A DNA stretch of 64,000 nt from Cryptomeria japonica (taxonomy: Eukaryota > Streptophyta > Pinopsida > Cupressales > Cupressaceae), in NCBI RefSeq assembly GCF_030272615.1, contig NC_081412.1:667867852-667931851 (forward strand), in the 5' to 3' direction. This document shows positions 10,313-21,662 of this stretch, piece after piece. The notes under the pieces were generated by a model. That model was not told where the DNA came from. It saw only the letters and a program-made list of their open reading frames with translations, and made no database searches. The first letter of the stretch is position 1, and each line of letters begins with the position of its first letter. The position numbers and the translations under genes were made by a program.

Positions 10313-13300
10313 CTAATTGACTCAGGTGCATCTTTTCATATGACTTCCAAAAGAGATTGGTTTTCTAAATATGAAGGATTTAATGGAGGTAAGGTGTACT
10401 TGGGTGATGATTCACCTCTAGACATTGTTGGTCGAGGTAAAGTTAGAATCAGGTTTTCTGATGGTAGAATAAAAAGGATTAATGGTGTGCTGCATATCCC
10501 TGGATTAAAACAAAACTTGTTATCTGTGAGCAAACTGATAGATGCGGGTGTGCAGGTAGTCTTTTCTGAAACAGGATGTAAGATGATTAAGGGTGCTATG
10601 GTAGTTGCTAGAGGTGTCAAGTTTGGCACTTTGTATAAGCTTGAAACATACACTGTTGAGTGTAATAGCACTTCTGTAAAAAGTAAATCTGCGGATACTT
10701 CATTGGAAGATTTGTAGGTTTCACCTTTAGCAGATGGAAATGGTTTTTGGGTACCTAAGGGTGCTCTTTCGTCTGAAGCAAAGTTACCTGCAGAGAAGAC
10801 TATGTTATGGCACCAGAGACTTGGCCACATTGGAGAAAAGGGTCTAAGGACCTTGAAAAATAAAAATCTTGTTGAAGGTTTGAATGATTGTAATCTTGAC
10901 TTTGATTTCTTTGAGCATTGCATTTATAGAAAACAAAACCGCGTTCAGTTTTACTCGAGTTCTCATAAAACTTGTGGTGTTTTGGATCTTATCCATTCTG
11001 ATGTGTTTGGTCCAGTAGATGTCTCTTCGATTGGAAAATCCACATATTATGTTTCATTTATTGATGATTTTAGTAGAAGGACATGGGTATATTTTCTAAA
11101 GAGTAAATCTGAAGTTTTTAGTCGTTTTAAAGAATTTAAAGTAATGGTTGAGTTGCAGACTGGAAAGAAAATAAAATGTTTGAGAACTGATAATGGCAGT
11201 GAGTTTTGCTCTAATGATTTTGATAGATTCTGTAAAGACTGTGGAATTAACAGGTAGAAGACAACTCCGTATTCTCCACAGCAGAATGGAGTTGCAGAAA
11301 GAATGAACAGGACACTGATGGAGAAGGCTAGGAGTATGTTGAGTGGTGCTGGTCTTGAACAAAAGTTTTGGGCTGAAACTGTTGCCACTGCTTGCTACCT
11401 GATTAACAGGTCTCCTACATCAGCTCTTGTTGATAAAATGCTTATGGAAGCATGGTTAGGTCACAAGCCTTCATTGAGACATCTTAGAGTTTTTGGTTGT
11501 GAGGCATATGCACATGTGCCAAAGGAGAAGCGAACAAAGTTGGAGGACAAGGCTGTGAAATGTATCTTCATCGGGTATAGTTATGGTGTGAAAGGATACA
11601 AGCTTTGGGACCCTGTTGCACAAAAGGTAATTCACAGTAGAAGTGTTATTTTTAGAGAAATTAAGTCTCCTTCTGTTACATTGCAGCCAGAATAGACTAA
11701 AAAAGAAGATGTGATTCAACTTCCTTCTACACTTGAAAGAGTTGAATCGAGAGCCCTAGATAGGCAAGAATTTGAGGATAGCTCGTCTAGCTCTGAATCT
11801 TTAAAAGAGGAGGAAGAACCTCCAACTCAACTTGTTCGAAGGTCTACAAGACATAGACAACCACCTGAAAGGTATTCACCTGATGATCGGAGATGTATTT
11901 TTGCTCTGAATACTAGTGTGGATGAACCGAAATCTGTAGAAGAAGCATTAGGTATGAATGATGCAGAATCCTGGAAGATTGCTATGGAGGAAGAAATGGC
12001 AGCTTTGAAAAAGAATGATACATGCGATCTTGTACCATTGCCTGAAGGACGAAAACCTGTTGGTTGTAAATGGGTGTTCAAGAAAAAGATTGGTTCAGAT
12101 GGAAGCATTGAGAAGTATAAAGCAAAATTGGTTGCAAAAGGCTACTCTCAGGTTGAGGGTGTTGATTACGGTGAGATATTTTCTCCTGTTGAAAAAATGA
12201 CGTCCATTAGATTTTTGCTTTCTATTGCTACTGCTTATGATTTAGAGGTTGAGCAAATGGATGTGAAAACTGCTTTTCTTTATGGTGATTTGGAGGAAGA
12301 TATTTATATGACACAGCCGGAGCACTATGTGGTGAAAGGCAAAAGTAATTTGGTCTGTAAATTGAAGAAATCTTTGTATGGCCTCAAACAAAGTCCTAGG
12401 ATGTGGTACCAGAAATTTGATACATATGTGTTGAGTTTAGGATTTGAACGTTTTAAATCAGATCACTGTGTTTATTATAAATCTGATGGTGATCATTTCT
12501 TATTCATTGCATTGTATGTTGATGATATGTTATTCATTGGTAAAGGGAAAGGTATGATTTCAGAACTGAAGTCTCAGCTTGCTGCTAAATTTGAAATGAA
12601 AGATCTTGGTGCAGCAAAGCACATTCTTGGGATGGAAATTAGAAGAGATAGGGTGAACAGAAAGCTATGGCTAGTCTAGAGTAAGTATGTGAATTCAGTG
12701 TTACAGAGGTTCAACATGCAAAATTGTAGACCATTGAGTGTTCCTTTTATAGTTGGAATGAAACTATCCGTTTCAGATTGTCCTATATCCCCATTGGAGA
12801 TGGAAGACATGAGCAGAGTGCCTTACCAGAGTGTGGTTGGAAGCTTGATGTATGCTATGGTCTGTAGTAGACCAGACATTGCCCAAGCAGTGGGAGTACT
12901 TTCTAGATATATGTCTAATCCTGGTAGAGTTCATTGGGATGCAGTCAAAAGAGTCTTCAAATATTTGAAGGGTACTTCAGAGTATTCTTTGTGTTATCAT
13001 GGTAATTCAGTTGGAAACATGACTTCCCTTGATATCCATGGTTATGTGGATTCAGATTGGGCAGGTGATATTGATAGCAGAAGATCCACCAGTGCTTATG
13101 TGTTTACTTTGTTTGGTGGTGCAATTAGTTGGATGAGTAAGCGACAGGCTGTGGTTGCTTTATCCACTACTGAAGCAGAGTATATGGCAGCTACTCATGC
13201 TTGTAAAGAGGCCATTTGGCTTAAGAGACTGTGTTCAGATATTGGAATAAAACAAGGTACAGTGATAGTTTACTGTGACAGTCAGAGTGCAATTAGCCTA

Positions 13301-13504
13301 GCCAAGAACCCGACATTTCATGCCCGGACCAAACATATTGATGTTCAGTATCATTTTGTTAGAGATATGGTCGAAGATGGTAGGGTGAAGCTGGTTAAGG
13401 TGGAAACTTTGATGAATGTTGCAGATGCTTTAACTAAGGCTGTGAGCACAGAGAAGTTCAGATGGTGTTCAGAGTCTATGGGCCTTATGGCCCCTAGCAA
13501 TTGA
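10313..13504 (+). pseudogene. copia-A pol (protease, integrase, reverse transcriptase, RNase H), right copy
   Basis: Protease motif LIDSGASFHM at 10313. A TAG at 10715 is shared with the left copy. The pre-integrase segment LWHQRLGHIG is near 10805, with one zinc-ligand Cys changed to Phe near 10910. Integrase D (IHSDVFGP, 10993), D (LRTDNGSEF, 11182), E (NGVAERMN, 11285). Reverse transcriptase about 11990-12660 with YVDDM near 12517. RNase H about 12880-13504 with DSDW (13050) and TTEAEYM (13170). Further stops at 11255, 11693 and 12677 each read TAG where the left copy has CAG. Ends at TGA 13502. Non-functional as it stands. Confidence 0.92.
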
Positions 13505-13560
13505 TTCATTGTGTTGACATTCCCTTCCGCTCTTGCAAGGTGTTCGACAAGTGGGAGATT

Positions 13561-14454
13561 TGTTGGGAAAAATGGTGTCTCAACCTTGCATTTATGCGAG
13601 GTTACTATTTATAGTAAGTTTTCATTTGAGCACGAAATGGTGCGAAACTCTCCCTGAAGCTTCTGGTTGGCTAGATAAGCATTCCGGTAAAGTTGCGTCG
13701 CAAGGTCACAGCTAGTTTTGAAGATATTAAAGTTTTCATCTTGGAGGGGTGTAATAAAATGTTTAAACTTAATTTTGGGGACTTTAGAGGCTCCGAAACG
13801 TCCTGAAAAGTGGCCATAACCGGTGAAGCCAGTTACGAGGTGATAGAGCACTTCGCGAGCTTTCCGGCGCTTCAAACGGTTTGTCAATCGGACACCCGGT
13901 TCTCAAGTTATGGCCTCCGGAAGTTTGTACTCCTGAAATAGGAAAAATAATTTGTATCGGATACATAAATGAGCGGTAAAAGGGAGCGACATGTGTTGAT
14001 GTGTGCTTTAACATGTCATAGGGAATCTAGAAGGGAGATAAGGTCGGCTACACCTTATTGGGTGGTTTTAGCCCATGGTTTTGTAATACCGTTTGACGGT
14101 TTCTTGTATTGTATCTCCTATTTATGAGGTGTGTGAGATAGAGGTTGTGTGTAAGAGTCCTATGGCTATTGAGTTGCCTCTGAATCTCTGATTAGTGGTA
14201 CTCCTGCGAAGAGCTTGCTCTGCAAGTATGTTGTAATCTGTTTTTGATTGCTGAATAAAATATTGAGCTACTTTTGGAGGGTGGGGTTTTTCTCCCAAAA
14301 GGGTTTTCCGCACATAAATCATTGTGTTGTGGTATGAATGTTATTATATCTATTTCTATTTTCTGTAACTGTTGTAATGATCTGAAAAAGTTTTGCATTA
14401 CCCTCCTCTCAAGGTTAGTGTAGGAAGTTGTTTCCGCTACTTAACTTCCTTACA
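13561..14454 (+). repeat. 3' LTR of copia-A right copy
   Basis: 894 bp, preceded by purine run GTGGGAGA (13551-13558). AATAAA at 14254-14259. Followed by the target duplication GTCTC. Confidence 0.96.
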
Positions 14455-14459
14455 GTCTC

Positions 14460-15695
14460 AACTTCAGGGTTTCCAGTCGAAGTTTTTCAAGCTTGTGTGA
14501 CTCAACTGTTGACTTTGTGTGATGAGTTAGCATTATAACGAAGAACAGATCATGTTGCCACGTTAGCCTTGTGCACGTGAAGGATCTTGCATGAAGGAGA
14601 TTGCTCCTATCCACCTTGGGAATGTGCGAAGTCTATAAATGATGATGGGTTTCTTGTCGCCATGAAAGCGTTGCATAATGAACGATGGAGAATGTCTTGA
14701 GATATGTTCAAGACTATTGTATTAAATGCTATGAGCTTAACAGTCAAGATTGAACCGCTTGAATTGATTAACCTAACAGGTTTAGGGTTTAGGGTTTAGG
14801 GTTTATGCTATCGACCTATCTATTTCCTATAAGGTCGATGTTGTGTTTCTTTCTGAGGTTGCTAGTAAATATTGTGTGTGTATCCAAGAGAAGAGATACA
14901 TGCTTCTTTCTAGACCAGAGGAGAGAAGTGATACCTGTAGTGTGTAAGTGCAGAAGGTGAAGATGAGCTAAAGTGGATCTGCATTGGCATTGAGTGCTGT
15001 TACCAGATCATTGTAATACCTGTTGATCTCTAACCACTTCAACAGTTGGAAATCCCTTAACAGGGTAGCTTTAACCGGCTTGTTGTAAATCCTTTAATAG
15101 GGTGACTCAAAACCATTGAGTTCTTGAAATCCTCTAACAAGGTAACCTTTAACAGGGTTTAACCCTTAACCAGGTATTCTAGCCATCCCTTAACCGGGTG
15201 ATCCCTAACAAGATCGGTTCCTAACAGAACCTATTGTAATGTCTCTAACCAGACAAGGCTCCTGACAGAGTGGACTTCTAAAGAGTTCAAAAATAGCTTG
15301 TGGGTATTCATCCCCACTGTGGTTTTTCCTAGTTGGGTTTCCATGTGAAAAATCTGTGTGTCATGTGTAGTGTTTTTTATGTGATGGTTTAAGTGATTTG
15401 TGTTTGAAGGTAAATCATATTGATCTTGCTATTTATATATTTCTAATGATAGATTACCTATTCATGTACAAGGGTGAAACAGAAATGAAGTATTAAACTG
15501 TATGAAAAGGTAAGCATCAACCGGTTTATTCTTGTCTCATTTATTCTGGGTTTAACTGGTTGTACTCTGTTCAAGACCGGTGTTACCGTTTGTTTGCCAA
15601 AGTGTAGTGTCTACTGACAAACCAGTTAAGGAAAGTGTTTTTGTTTGTACTGATTCACCCCCCCCTCTCAGTACCAATTTGGTACTATCCGTTCA
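14460..15695 (+). repeat. 3' LTR of copia-B, second segment
   Basis: Continues the LTR interrupted at 8438, giving a total of about 1439 bp. The end is placed at TTCA (15695), by the canonical TG...CA rule and by comparison with the solo LTR at 52737, which ends alike after a C-run and CTCTCAGTA. Runs of short phrases such as 'aacagggt', 'taaccgggtgat' and 'taacaaggt' recur between 15040 and 15290. It contains a TTTAGGG array at 14781. Confidence 0.8.
14781..14805 (+). repeat. Telomere-type repeat (TTTAGGG) x3 inside the copia-B LTR
   Basis: Three perfect TTTAGGG units followed by TTTA. This is the common plant telomere unit; here it lies inside an LTR, so it is interstitial. Confidence 0.9.
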
Positions 15696-15995
15696 TCATT
15701 GAGTTATCACCCTTAGCCTTTTTATCAAGACTTATGTCAGTTACAAAATTAGGGTTACAACATGTCAGCTAATAGAAAAATAACACCTGATGCCTTTATA
15801 AAATAATAAGTCTTTTTGGCCTTGCTGGGCGTTGCCCCTCAACCCCGTCTTGTATCATGACAGGGAGCACACTTGGGGTGCTGCCCCTTGACCCCATCTT
15901 GGGGGCGCTGCCCCCAAACCCCCATCAAAAAATATGGGGGGAAATTGCGCTGATAAAAGTAGGGAAAATTTAACCTCTGAGTCTGATTAGGCTCC
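15696..15995. other. Spacer with GC-rich repeat phrase, no gene
   Basis: Between the copia-B LTR end and the start of the Tat-element homology. It holds a short GC-rich phrase in several forms (for example GGCGTTGCCCCTCAACCCC, GGGTGCTGCCCCTTGACCCC, GGGCGCTGCCCCCAAACCCC at about 15827-15925), a dispersed-repeat signature. No reading frame of note. Confidence 0.6.
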
Positions 15996-15999
15996 ATAT

Positions 16000-18340
16000 A
16001 ACAACACAGAACTTATGGATCATACTTTTCCTTTTACTCGGTTGCTTAAGCAAAATACTACTTTTCAATGGAATGAAGATTGTCAACAAGCCTTTGAGGA
16101 TTTAAAAACTTATTTGGCTAACCCTCCTATCTTTCAACCCACTATCCCTACTCAAAATTTTCTTCTATTATTGTTTCTTCTTCTCGTGCTCTTGCAGCTC
16201 TATTGGCACAACATAATAGTGATGGTAAAGAATGTCTGATTTATTATATAAGCCACACTTTACTCGATTATGAGGTTCAATTACTATGATAGAAAGACAA
16301 TGTCTCTCTCTTGTGTTTGCAACTTAGAAGTTAAGACATTATCTTTTGAATGTTGAGATTCATGTTATCATTAAATTTGATCCTTTAAAGCATCTCTTTT
16401 CTAAAATCGATCTCTTAGGATAGTTAGCAAAATGGGTTATGATAATAAAATTTGACCTTGAATTTGTTTGCCAATAAGCAATTAAAGGACAATATTTAAC
16501 CAACCATTTAGTTGATGTGCCTTTACCTCTTACATTTCCTAATCAATAATCCTTCCGTGATGAGTTCGTTCTTCCTATTAACATCGATGCAATATGGAAA
16601 TTGTATTTTGATGGATCTAAGTGTCGTACATGTTTGAGAGCAGGTGTTATTTTGATATCTCCCTCTGGAAAACCTATCCCTTTATCTTAGCGTCTCAATT
16701 TCCTATATACTAACAATATCACTGAGTATGAAGCTCTTATAGCTGGTCTTAAAGCAACTTTATCTTTGAATATCCAACATATACATATCTATGGAGACTC
16801 TCAATTGATTATTAGACAATTTAGGAGGGTATATCAAGCTAAGCAAGATAAATTATCATAATATCATGACTTGGAAATATCCTTATTAGAAAAGTTCACT
16901 TCTTACACCATGGAACCCATTCCTCGAAAGGATAATCGACATACAAATGCAATGGCATGTGTCGCCTCTCTTGTATCCGTAGAGGATCCTTCTGTGGACC
17001 TTAATTTTATTATTCACAATCTTTCAACTATCATCGATAATTATAATGATGTAGCTTGTTGTTATGATTTAGATTCTAATGAATGCTACTCTCATATCTC
17101 AGGATATTTGATTGATGGTATCTTTCCAGACTCTACAAGTAAGAATGCTAGGGCTAGAATTCATAAATTAGCTGCAAGGTACATTATCCTTTGTAATGTT
17201 ATTTATAGAAGAGGTTATAATAGCCTTTGCCTTCATGGTCTAAACAAAGACAAGATCCCTATTTCTCTTGAGGAGGCACATTCAGGTGCTTGCAGGGGGC
17301 ATTTTGGTGGTAAATATTTGGTTCAAAGGTTGCTCTGAATGGGATACTATTGGAAACCATGGAGAAAGACTCTTTTTCCTTTGTCAAAACATGTCATCAA
17401 TGTCAGCAACACAACAATTTGATCCATGCTCTTGTGCAAGAGCTTACGTCACAAGTAGCCTCTTGGCCCTTTTCTTTATGGGGCTTGGATCTCATTGGTA
17501 AAATATTTCCTTCTTCTTCCCAAGCACATACCTTTATTCTCATAACCATAAATTATTTTATGAAGTAGGTAGAAGTAGTTCCTCTTCAATCCACTACTAT
17601 TGATGTAATATGTCAGTTTCTTCTAGATAATATTATTTCTCAATTTGGTATACCTTCCACTTTGATTTTTGACAATCGTACCTCATTCAAGCATAAAGAT
17701 GTGAATAAATTCCTTGAGAAATATCACATTTAACATCATTTTTCAACATCTTATTATCCTCAATCTAATGGTCAATATGAAGCTTCTAATAGGATTATTG
17801 AGCAAATTCTTCGTAAGACTATAAATAAGCATGGTAAGGATTGGCATACTCAGTTAACCTATGCTCTTTGGGCTTATCAAAGAAGTGTTCACGTAGCTAT
17901 TGGTACTACCCCTTACAATCTTGTTTATGGTGTTGATGCAATTATGCCTCTATAGTTAGAGATTCCTTCACTCAAAATCTCTCACAAAGGGATAGTCAAC
18001 AATGACTCTTACTGCGAATAATGCCTTCAACAACTTGAAATTATTGACGAACAACACATAAAAACTCTTGAGCATATTCAAGATTGTCATAAGTCCTTGC
18101 AACAAAGTTATAATAACAAAGATTCAAATTTCCTTCTCTGTGGGTGACTTAATGCTCTATGAGAACCAAGGCAATGTGAATGCTATACCAAAAGAAAGAG
18201 GAAAGTTTAGCCCGAACTGGATTGGACCATATATCATCATTGATGTCTATGGATCATGAGATTACCAAATAGCAGATATGGAAGGTACGCCTCTGAAGGA
18301 ACCTATAAATGCTATGCATCATCATAGATATTATGCCTAG
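16000..18340 (+). pseudogene. Tat-lineage gypsy pol remnant: RNase H, second RNase H, integrase
   Basis: First block (16015-16240): connection domain leading into RNase H. Second block (16590-16960): a second RNase H-like domain with YFDGSKC, TEYEALIAGL and YGDSQLI, supplying the D, E and D residues expected of that fold, then PRKDNRHTNAMA. Third block (17270-18000): integrase with the His-His part (AHSGACRGHFGG) and Cys-Cys part (CHQCQQHN) of the zinc-binding region, then GLDLIG and a degraded core with FDN. The C-terminal segment near 18130-18250 (GDLMLYENQG, PNWIGPY) matches the end of gypsy integrases. Stops and frameshifts break every block. Confidence 0.85.
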
Positions 18341-18935
18341 AAATATTTACTCTTCCTTTTCTCTCTCTCTTTAATCCTAATTGTATGATACGTTAGCATG
18401 TTTTCATCAAAGCATGTGATATTAAATCATTTTTATTTAATCTATATTGCTTCGTTCTAAACAAACATCTTTTAAGTTTTTCTTGTCTTGAATTCATTGT
18501 GTAAGTTTTTAGGAATTTACATTTTCTTATGCTAGCTTATCATGCAATTTTCTTTATGTGTTTGAGGTAGGATACATCATGTTGTCTTTGATTATATCTT
18601 TAATTAGATCACATTAGTTATGTAGTTTAACTTAAACACATTCTACATCATCACTTGCTGTATTTAATTAAGCACTTAGGTATTTATTTAAATCTCACAT
18701 GTATCGATTTGATCATGAAAGCATTGAGAAATCAATCACATGGGAATTAAATTAGACATATATGTACATTTCCAAATTTATTACTTTTAATCAAAGCAAT
18801 ACAACACATTGTTTTGTAATTAAAGGAATACATTTGAGATAAAAGATAATCATATATATATCATCAAAGGTTTTAGGTACATCATATATAAAACCGACCA
18901 CTAGACACAAAATGTGGTCTCTACATCATCACTAT
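18341..18935. other. AT-rich 3' region after Tat pol, no gene seen
   Basis: Starts with a CTCTCTCT run and is otherwise AT-rich without coding potential. It lies between the end of pol and the minus-strand frames, as expected for untranslated sequence of the element. Confidence 0.5.
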
Positions 18936-20958
18936 CTATGGATGGTGGCTTTCGAGCCTTCTGGTCCCTATTGTGGTGGTACCATGGGTGTCTAGTGGTG
19001 GGTAGAGGATCATGAGTGACTCCTTGATGAGATCCTTTGATATCGATCCATTACTATGCCCTTGAACTTGACCGACTCCATACAGGCCTTTGAAATCTTG
19101 CACCATAGTTGTTCCCTCTCTTCTCATCTGAGCTCCAACTCTATCCACACTAAATAAACTAAATCCTCATGTCACCCTGCACTCCTCTGGGGTCTATGCA
19201 TGATCTAAAAATATTGAGGAATACATGATATAGTGATGATGTCGGATAGTGTGTGCTGGATAAGGTCTCGTCATCCCTAAACATTGACTGTAGAAGAGAG
19301 AAGAAGATTATATTTATGTGTTATCCTTAAAAATCAACATATATATCTCAAAAAAATAATAAGATTTTACCCGGGTCTCCCTGCTACTAGTGTGGATTGG
19401 CTATGATGGGAGCCTATGCTACAGTCATCTATGGTATGGAGCCATTTCCATCTCCATGCTTGTAGTGCCTCTGTACATTCAGATGTAGTCCTATTGAAGA
19501 TGATCAGTGTAATCTTGAGATTGACCTCTCTAAGGCCATCTCCTCCACATCTCTAATTGAATCCTCTCCTCTATCCTCCATTGCTAGGGGGACTAGGGCT
19601 ATGGTGTTGTCTCTTGAGTGATGGGGGGCATCATCATCATTCTCATCCTCCTCATGTCCTTCCTCTTTGTCCTCCTCCTTATCATCATCATCATCACCCT
19701 CCTCTTCCTCTCCCTCATCTTGGTGGTCATGTGCATCCACACCACTAGGATCTTCAGATGGCTCATGATACTCACTGGTTGAGTCGACCAATCTCATCCA
19801 TGGGTCAAGATTCCCCCTCAGATAGTCTAATGGGAATATGGCTCTGGGATAGTTCCTATCCCACCATGTGATGTAGCTACATTGTACTCCCACGTTATCA
19901 TTAAATGGGACCACTATGTCTATCTCCTCATCCTCTAAATTTGTCAACTCTATCTCATCCATGGTAGGCCTAGAGATTTCTCCTAATCTCACGGTGATCA
20001 AGAATGTTGTATGTAGATCTATATGGCTGAAGGGATGCCCTGCTCTAAACCAAACTACTGCCTCACCTAGTCAAAATAGAATTGGATGATAATGTAGCTA
20101 TGACAACCCTCTAGAAAGTGGTTCCTCTACATAAGGTGAAGTTGTCTATACTAACCCGACCATGTGGCCATCCGTCGGTACGACCTCCACACAATATCAT
20201 CCAATCTCAATTTGTCTATAAAAACTCTCCAATATAACAAATCACCCCTCTACCATGGTCTAGTGAGTGGATAAGCATATGACCTAGGTACATTGACATC
20301 CATGTCTACTACAAATATCGCCAACATGGTACATGTAATGTTCTTGAACATCCAGACTTGTAGAAAAGTGCAAGTCATCAAACTCCTCCCCTCACCATAA
20401 ACATAATCTCCTAGATCATGGTAGAGATGAGATAGCATGCTCTATCCCCATGAGTATACACTTCCTCATCCATCAGGGCATATGGCTAGCCCCACTATAT
20501 CTATCATCAATCTCATCATGAGAGGAACTCTAATGGTGGGATGAAGTAACCAACAAATGAGGGTCCAACCTCTCGTCTCTATGCACATAGCTCTGTCGAT
20601 ATAATATATCTTCTCTCTCCTCAATGTTGTCGATGCACAATCTATCTGATCATGTACTGAATTGTATGTCATCTGATCAAGCATTTGATAATGTAGTACA
20701 CATCCTCTAGTGTGTTTGTCCTCTCTCCCATAGGTAGGACGAAGGTAGAGGTATCCAAATCCCATCTCTCATCAAGGCCATGAGCAATTCTGGATGAAAC
20801 CTGATAGTAGGCATATTGCATATGTACCACAAACCTATTACCTTGAGAAGTTGTCTATCCTCTAGTGACACTAAGGAATATGGCTCTGCAGGTTCCAGTA
20901 CGTGAGTCCAATAGTTTGCTCCCGCATGCATGACAATCTCTGTAAACTCAGACATCAA
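18936..20958 (-). pseudogene. Antisense accessory reading frame of the Tat element (plant mobile domain-like)
   Basis: Four minus-strand frames lie in consistent order: 20707-20958, 20466-20765, 20250-20438 and 19504-20001, with frameshifts between them. The product would begin MMSEFTEIV and pass through EDRQLLKVIGLWYICNMPT, then LSHLYHDLGDYVYGEGRS, then TWWDRNYPRAIFPLDYL, ending in an acidic Asp/Glu run (about 19640-19720) and a short tail. The HLYHDL...GEGRS...FLQVW pattern resembles the plant mobile domain seen in MAIN-like proteins and some transposons; that is recalled similarity, not a search. Position (antisense, downstream of integrase) fits the extra antisense frame reported for Tat-lineage elements. 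Function unknown; not intact. Confidence 0.5.
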
Positions 20959-21650
20959 GAATCAATACTCTATCCACAATCAAAATCAATCAACACAAAT
21001 CCTAACACCTGATCCCATGCATGCCTTTAGTCTCTTTGTCCAGGGAGCAAGGTGCTCTAGGAGGACCATGGTACCCTAGTGGGACCATGGCGCCCTGGGA
21101 GGACTAGGGAGCCTAAAAGGGACCATGATGGCTTGTTGGGGGCACATATGAAATTAGGGTTTCCTATCTACTCAAAAAAGTCAACTTAGTCAAACAAAAG
21201 GTCAACAAAAACTACACATGCAGTTGAGTGGACCTACGTCATCAAGTGGGCTATCCTCAATCATGGATTGTCATAGGATCTCCATCCACGTGGGCATCTT
21301 AGGTCATCATCAAGGCATTTTTGGTTCTATGTGGGCTACTCTCTTGCACTATGTGACAAAATTGTAAAAATGATAAATGAAACTGTCATTGTCACTATTT
21401 AAGGTATGGACTTATTCTAAACCCTAATTTTTTATTTTTTACATAATCATTCATATCTTGGGCAAGAGAACTCTGATTTCTACACTGTCGATTGTATTGG
21501 AATTGTGTCTCAATTTTCTCTCTTACTAAATGTTCCATGATGTGCTTCAATCTAGTATCAAACCTCATTGCGAGCATTTGTCATCACCTCTATTCATAAT
21601 TCAACATGGTAAACATGATACCCTATTTCAATTGCCTAATTAGCAAGCCA
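20959..21650. other. Spacer upstream of the polypurine tract, no gene
   Basis: No supported gene. Contains several variants of a GGACCATGG / GGGACCATGG phrase at 21060-21135, which recurs at 23040-23210. Confidence 0.5.
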
Positions 21651-21662
21651 AAATAGGGGGGC
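21651..21662 (+). promoter_or_regulatory. Candidate polypurine tract of the Tat element
   Basis: AAAATAGGGGGG in a non-coding context, of the form that commonly precedes gypsy 3' LTRs. If correct, the 3' LTR starts just after it and includes a TATA-like CATATATATAACC near 22400. LTR ends could not be fixed because no 5' partner is present. Confidence 0.45.

Larger units (their letters stand above)
8439..14454 (+). mobile_element. Ty1-copia retrotransposon, family A, complete right copy
   Basis: Complete 6016-bp element: two 894-bp LTRs, primer site, gag-pol, purine tract, and a perfect 5-bp target duplication GTCTC (8434-8438 and 14455-14459). It sits inside the 3' LTR of copia-B. By eye the two LTRs differ at about 25 positions (about 97% identity), almost all transitions, so the insertion is fairly recent for such a genome. 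The coding region carries several premature stops, so this copy is now non-autonomous. Confidence 0.97.

Noticed and set aside
19640-19720. Asp/Glu-rich run as a separate acidic protein gene
   Set aside because: It is the tail of the longer antisense frame of the Tat element, and the coding strand is a CTC/ATC repeat.
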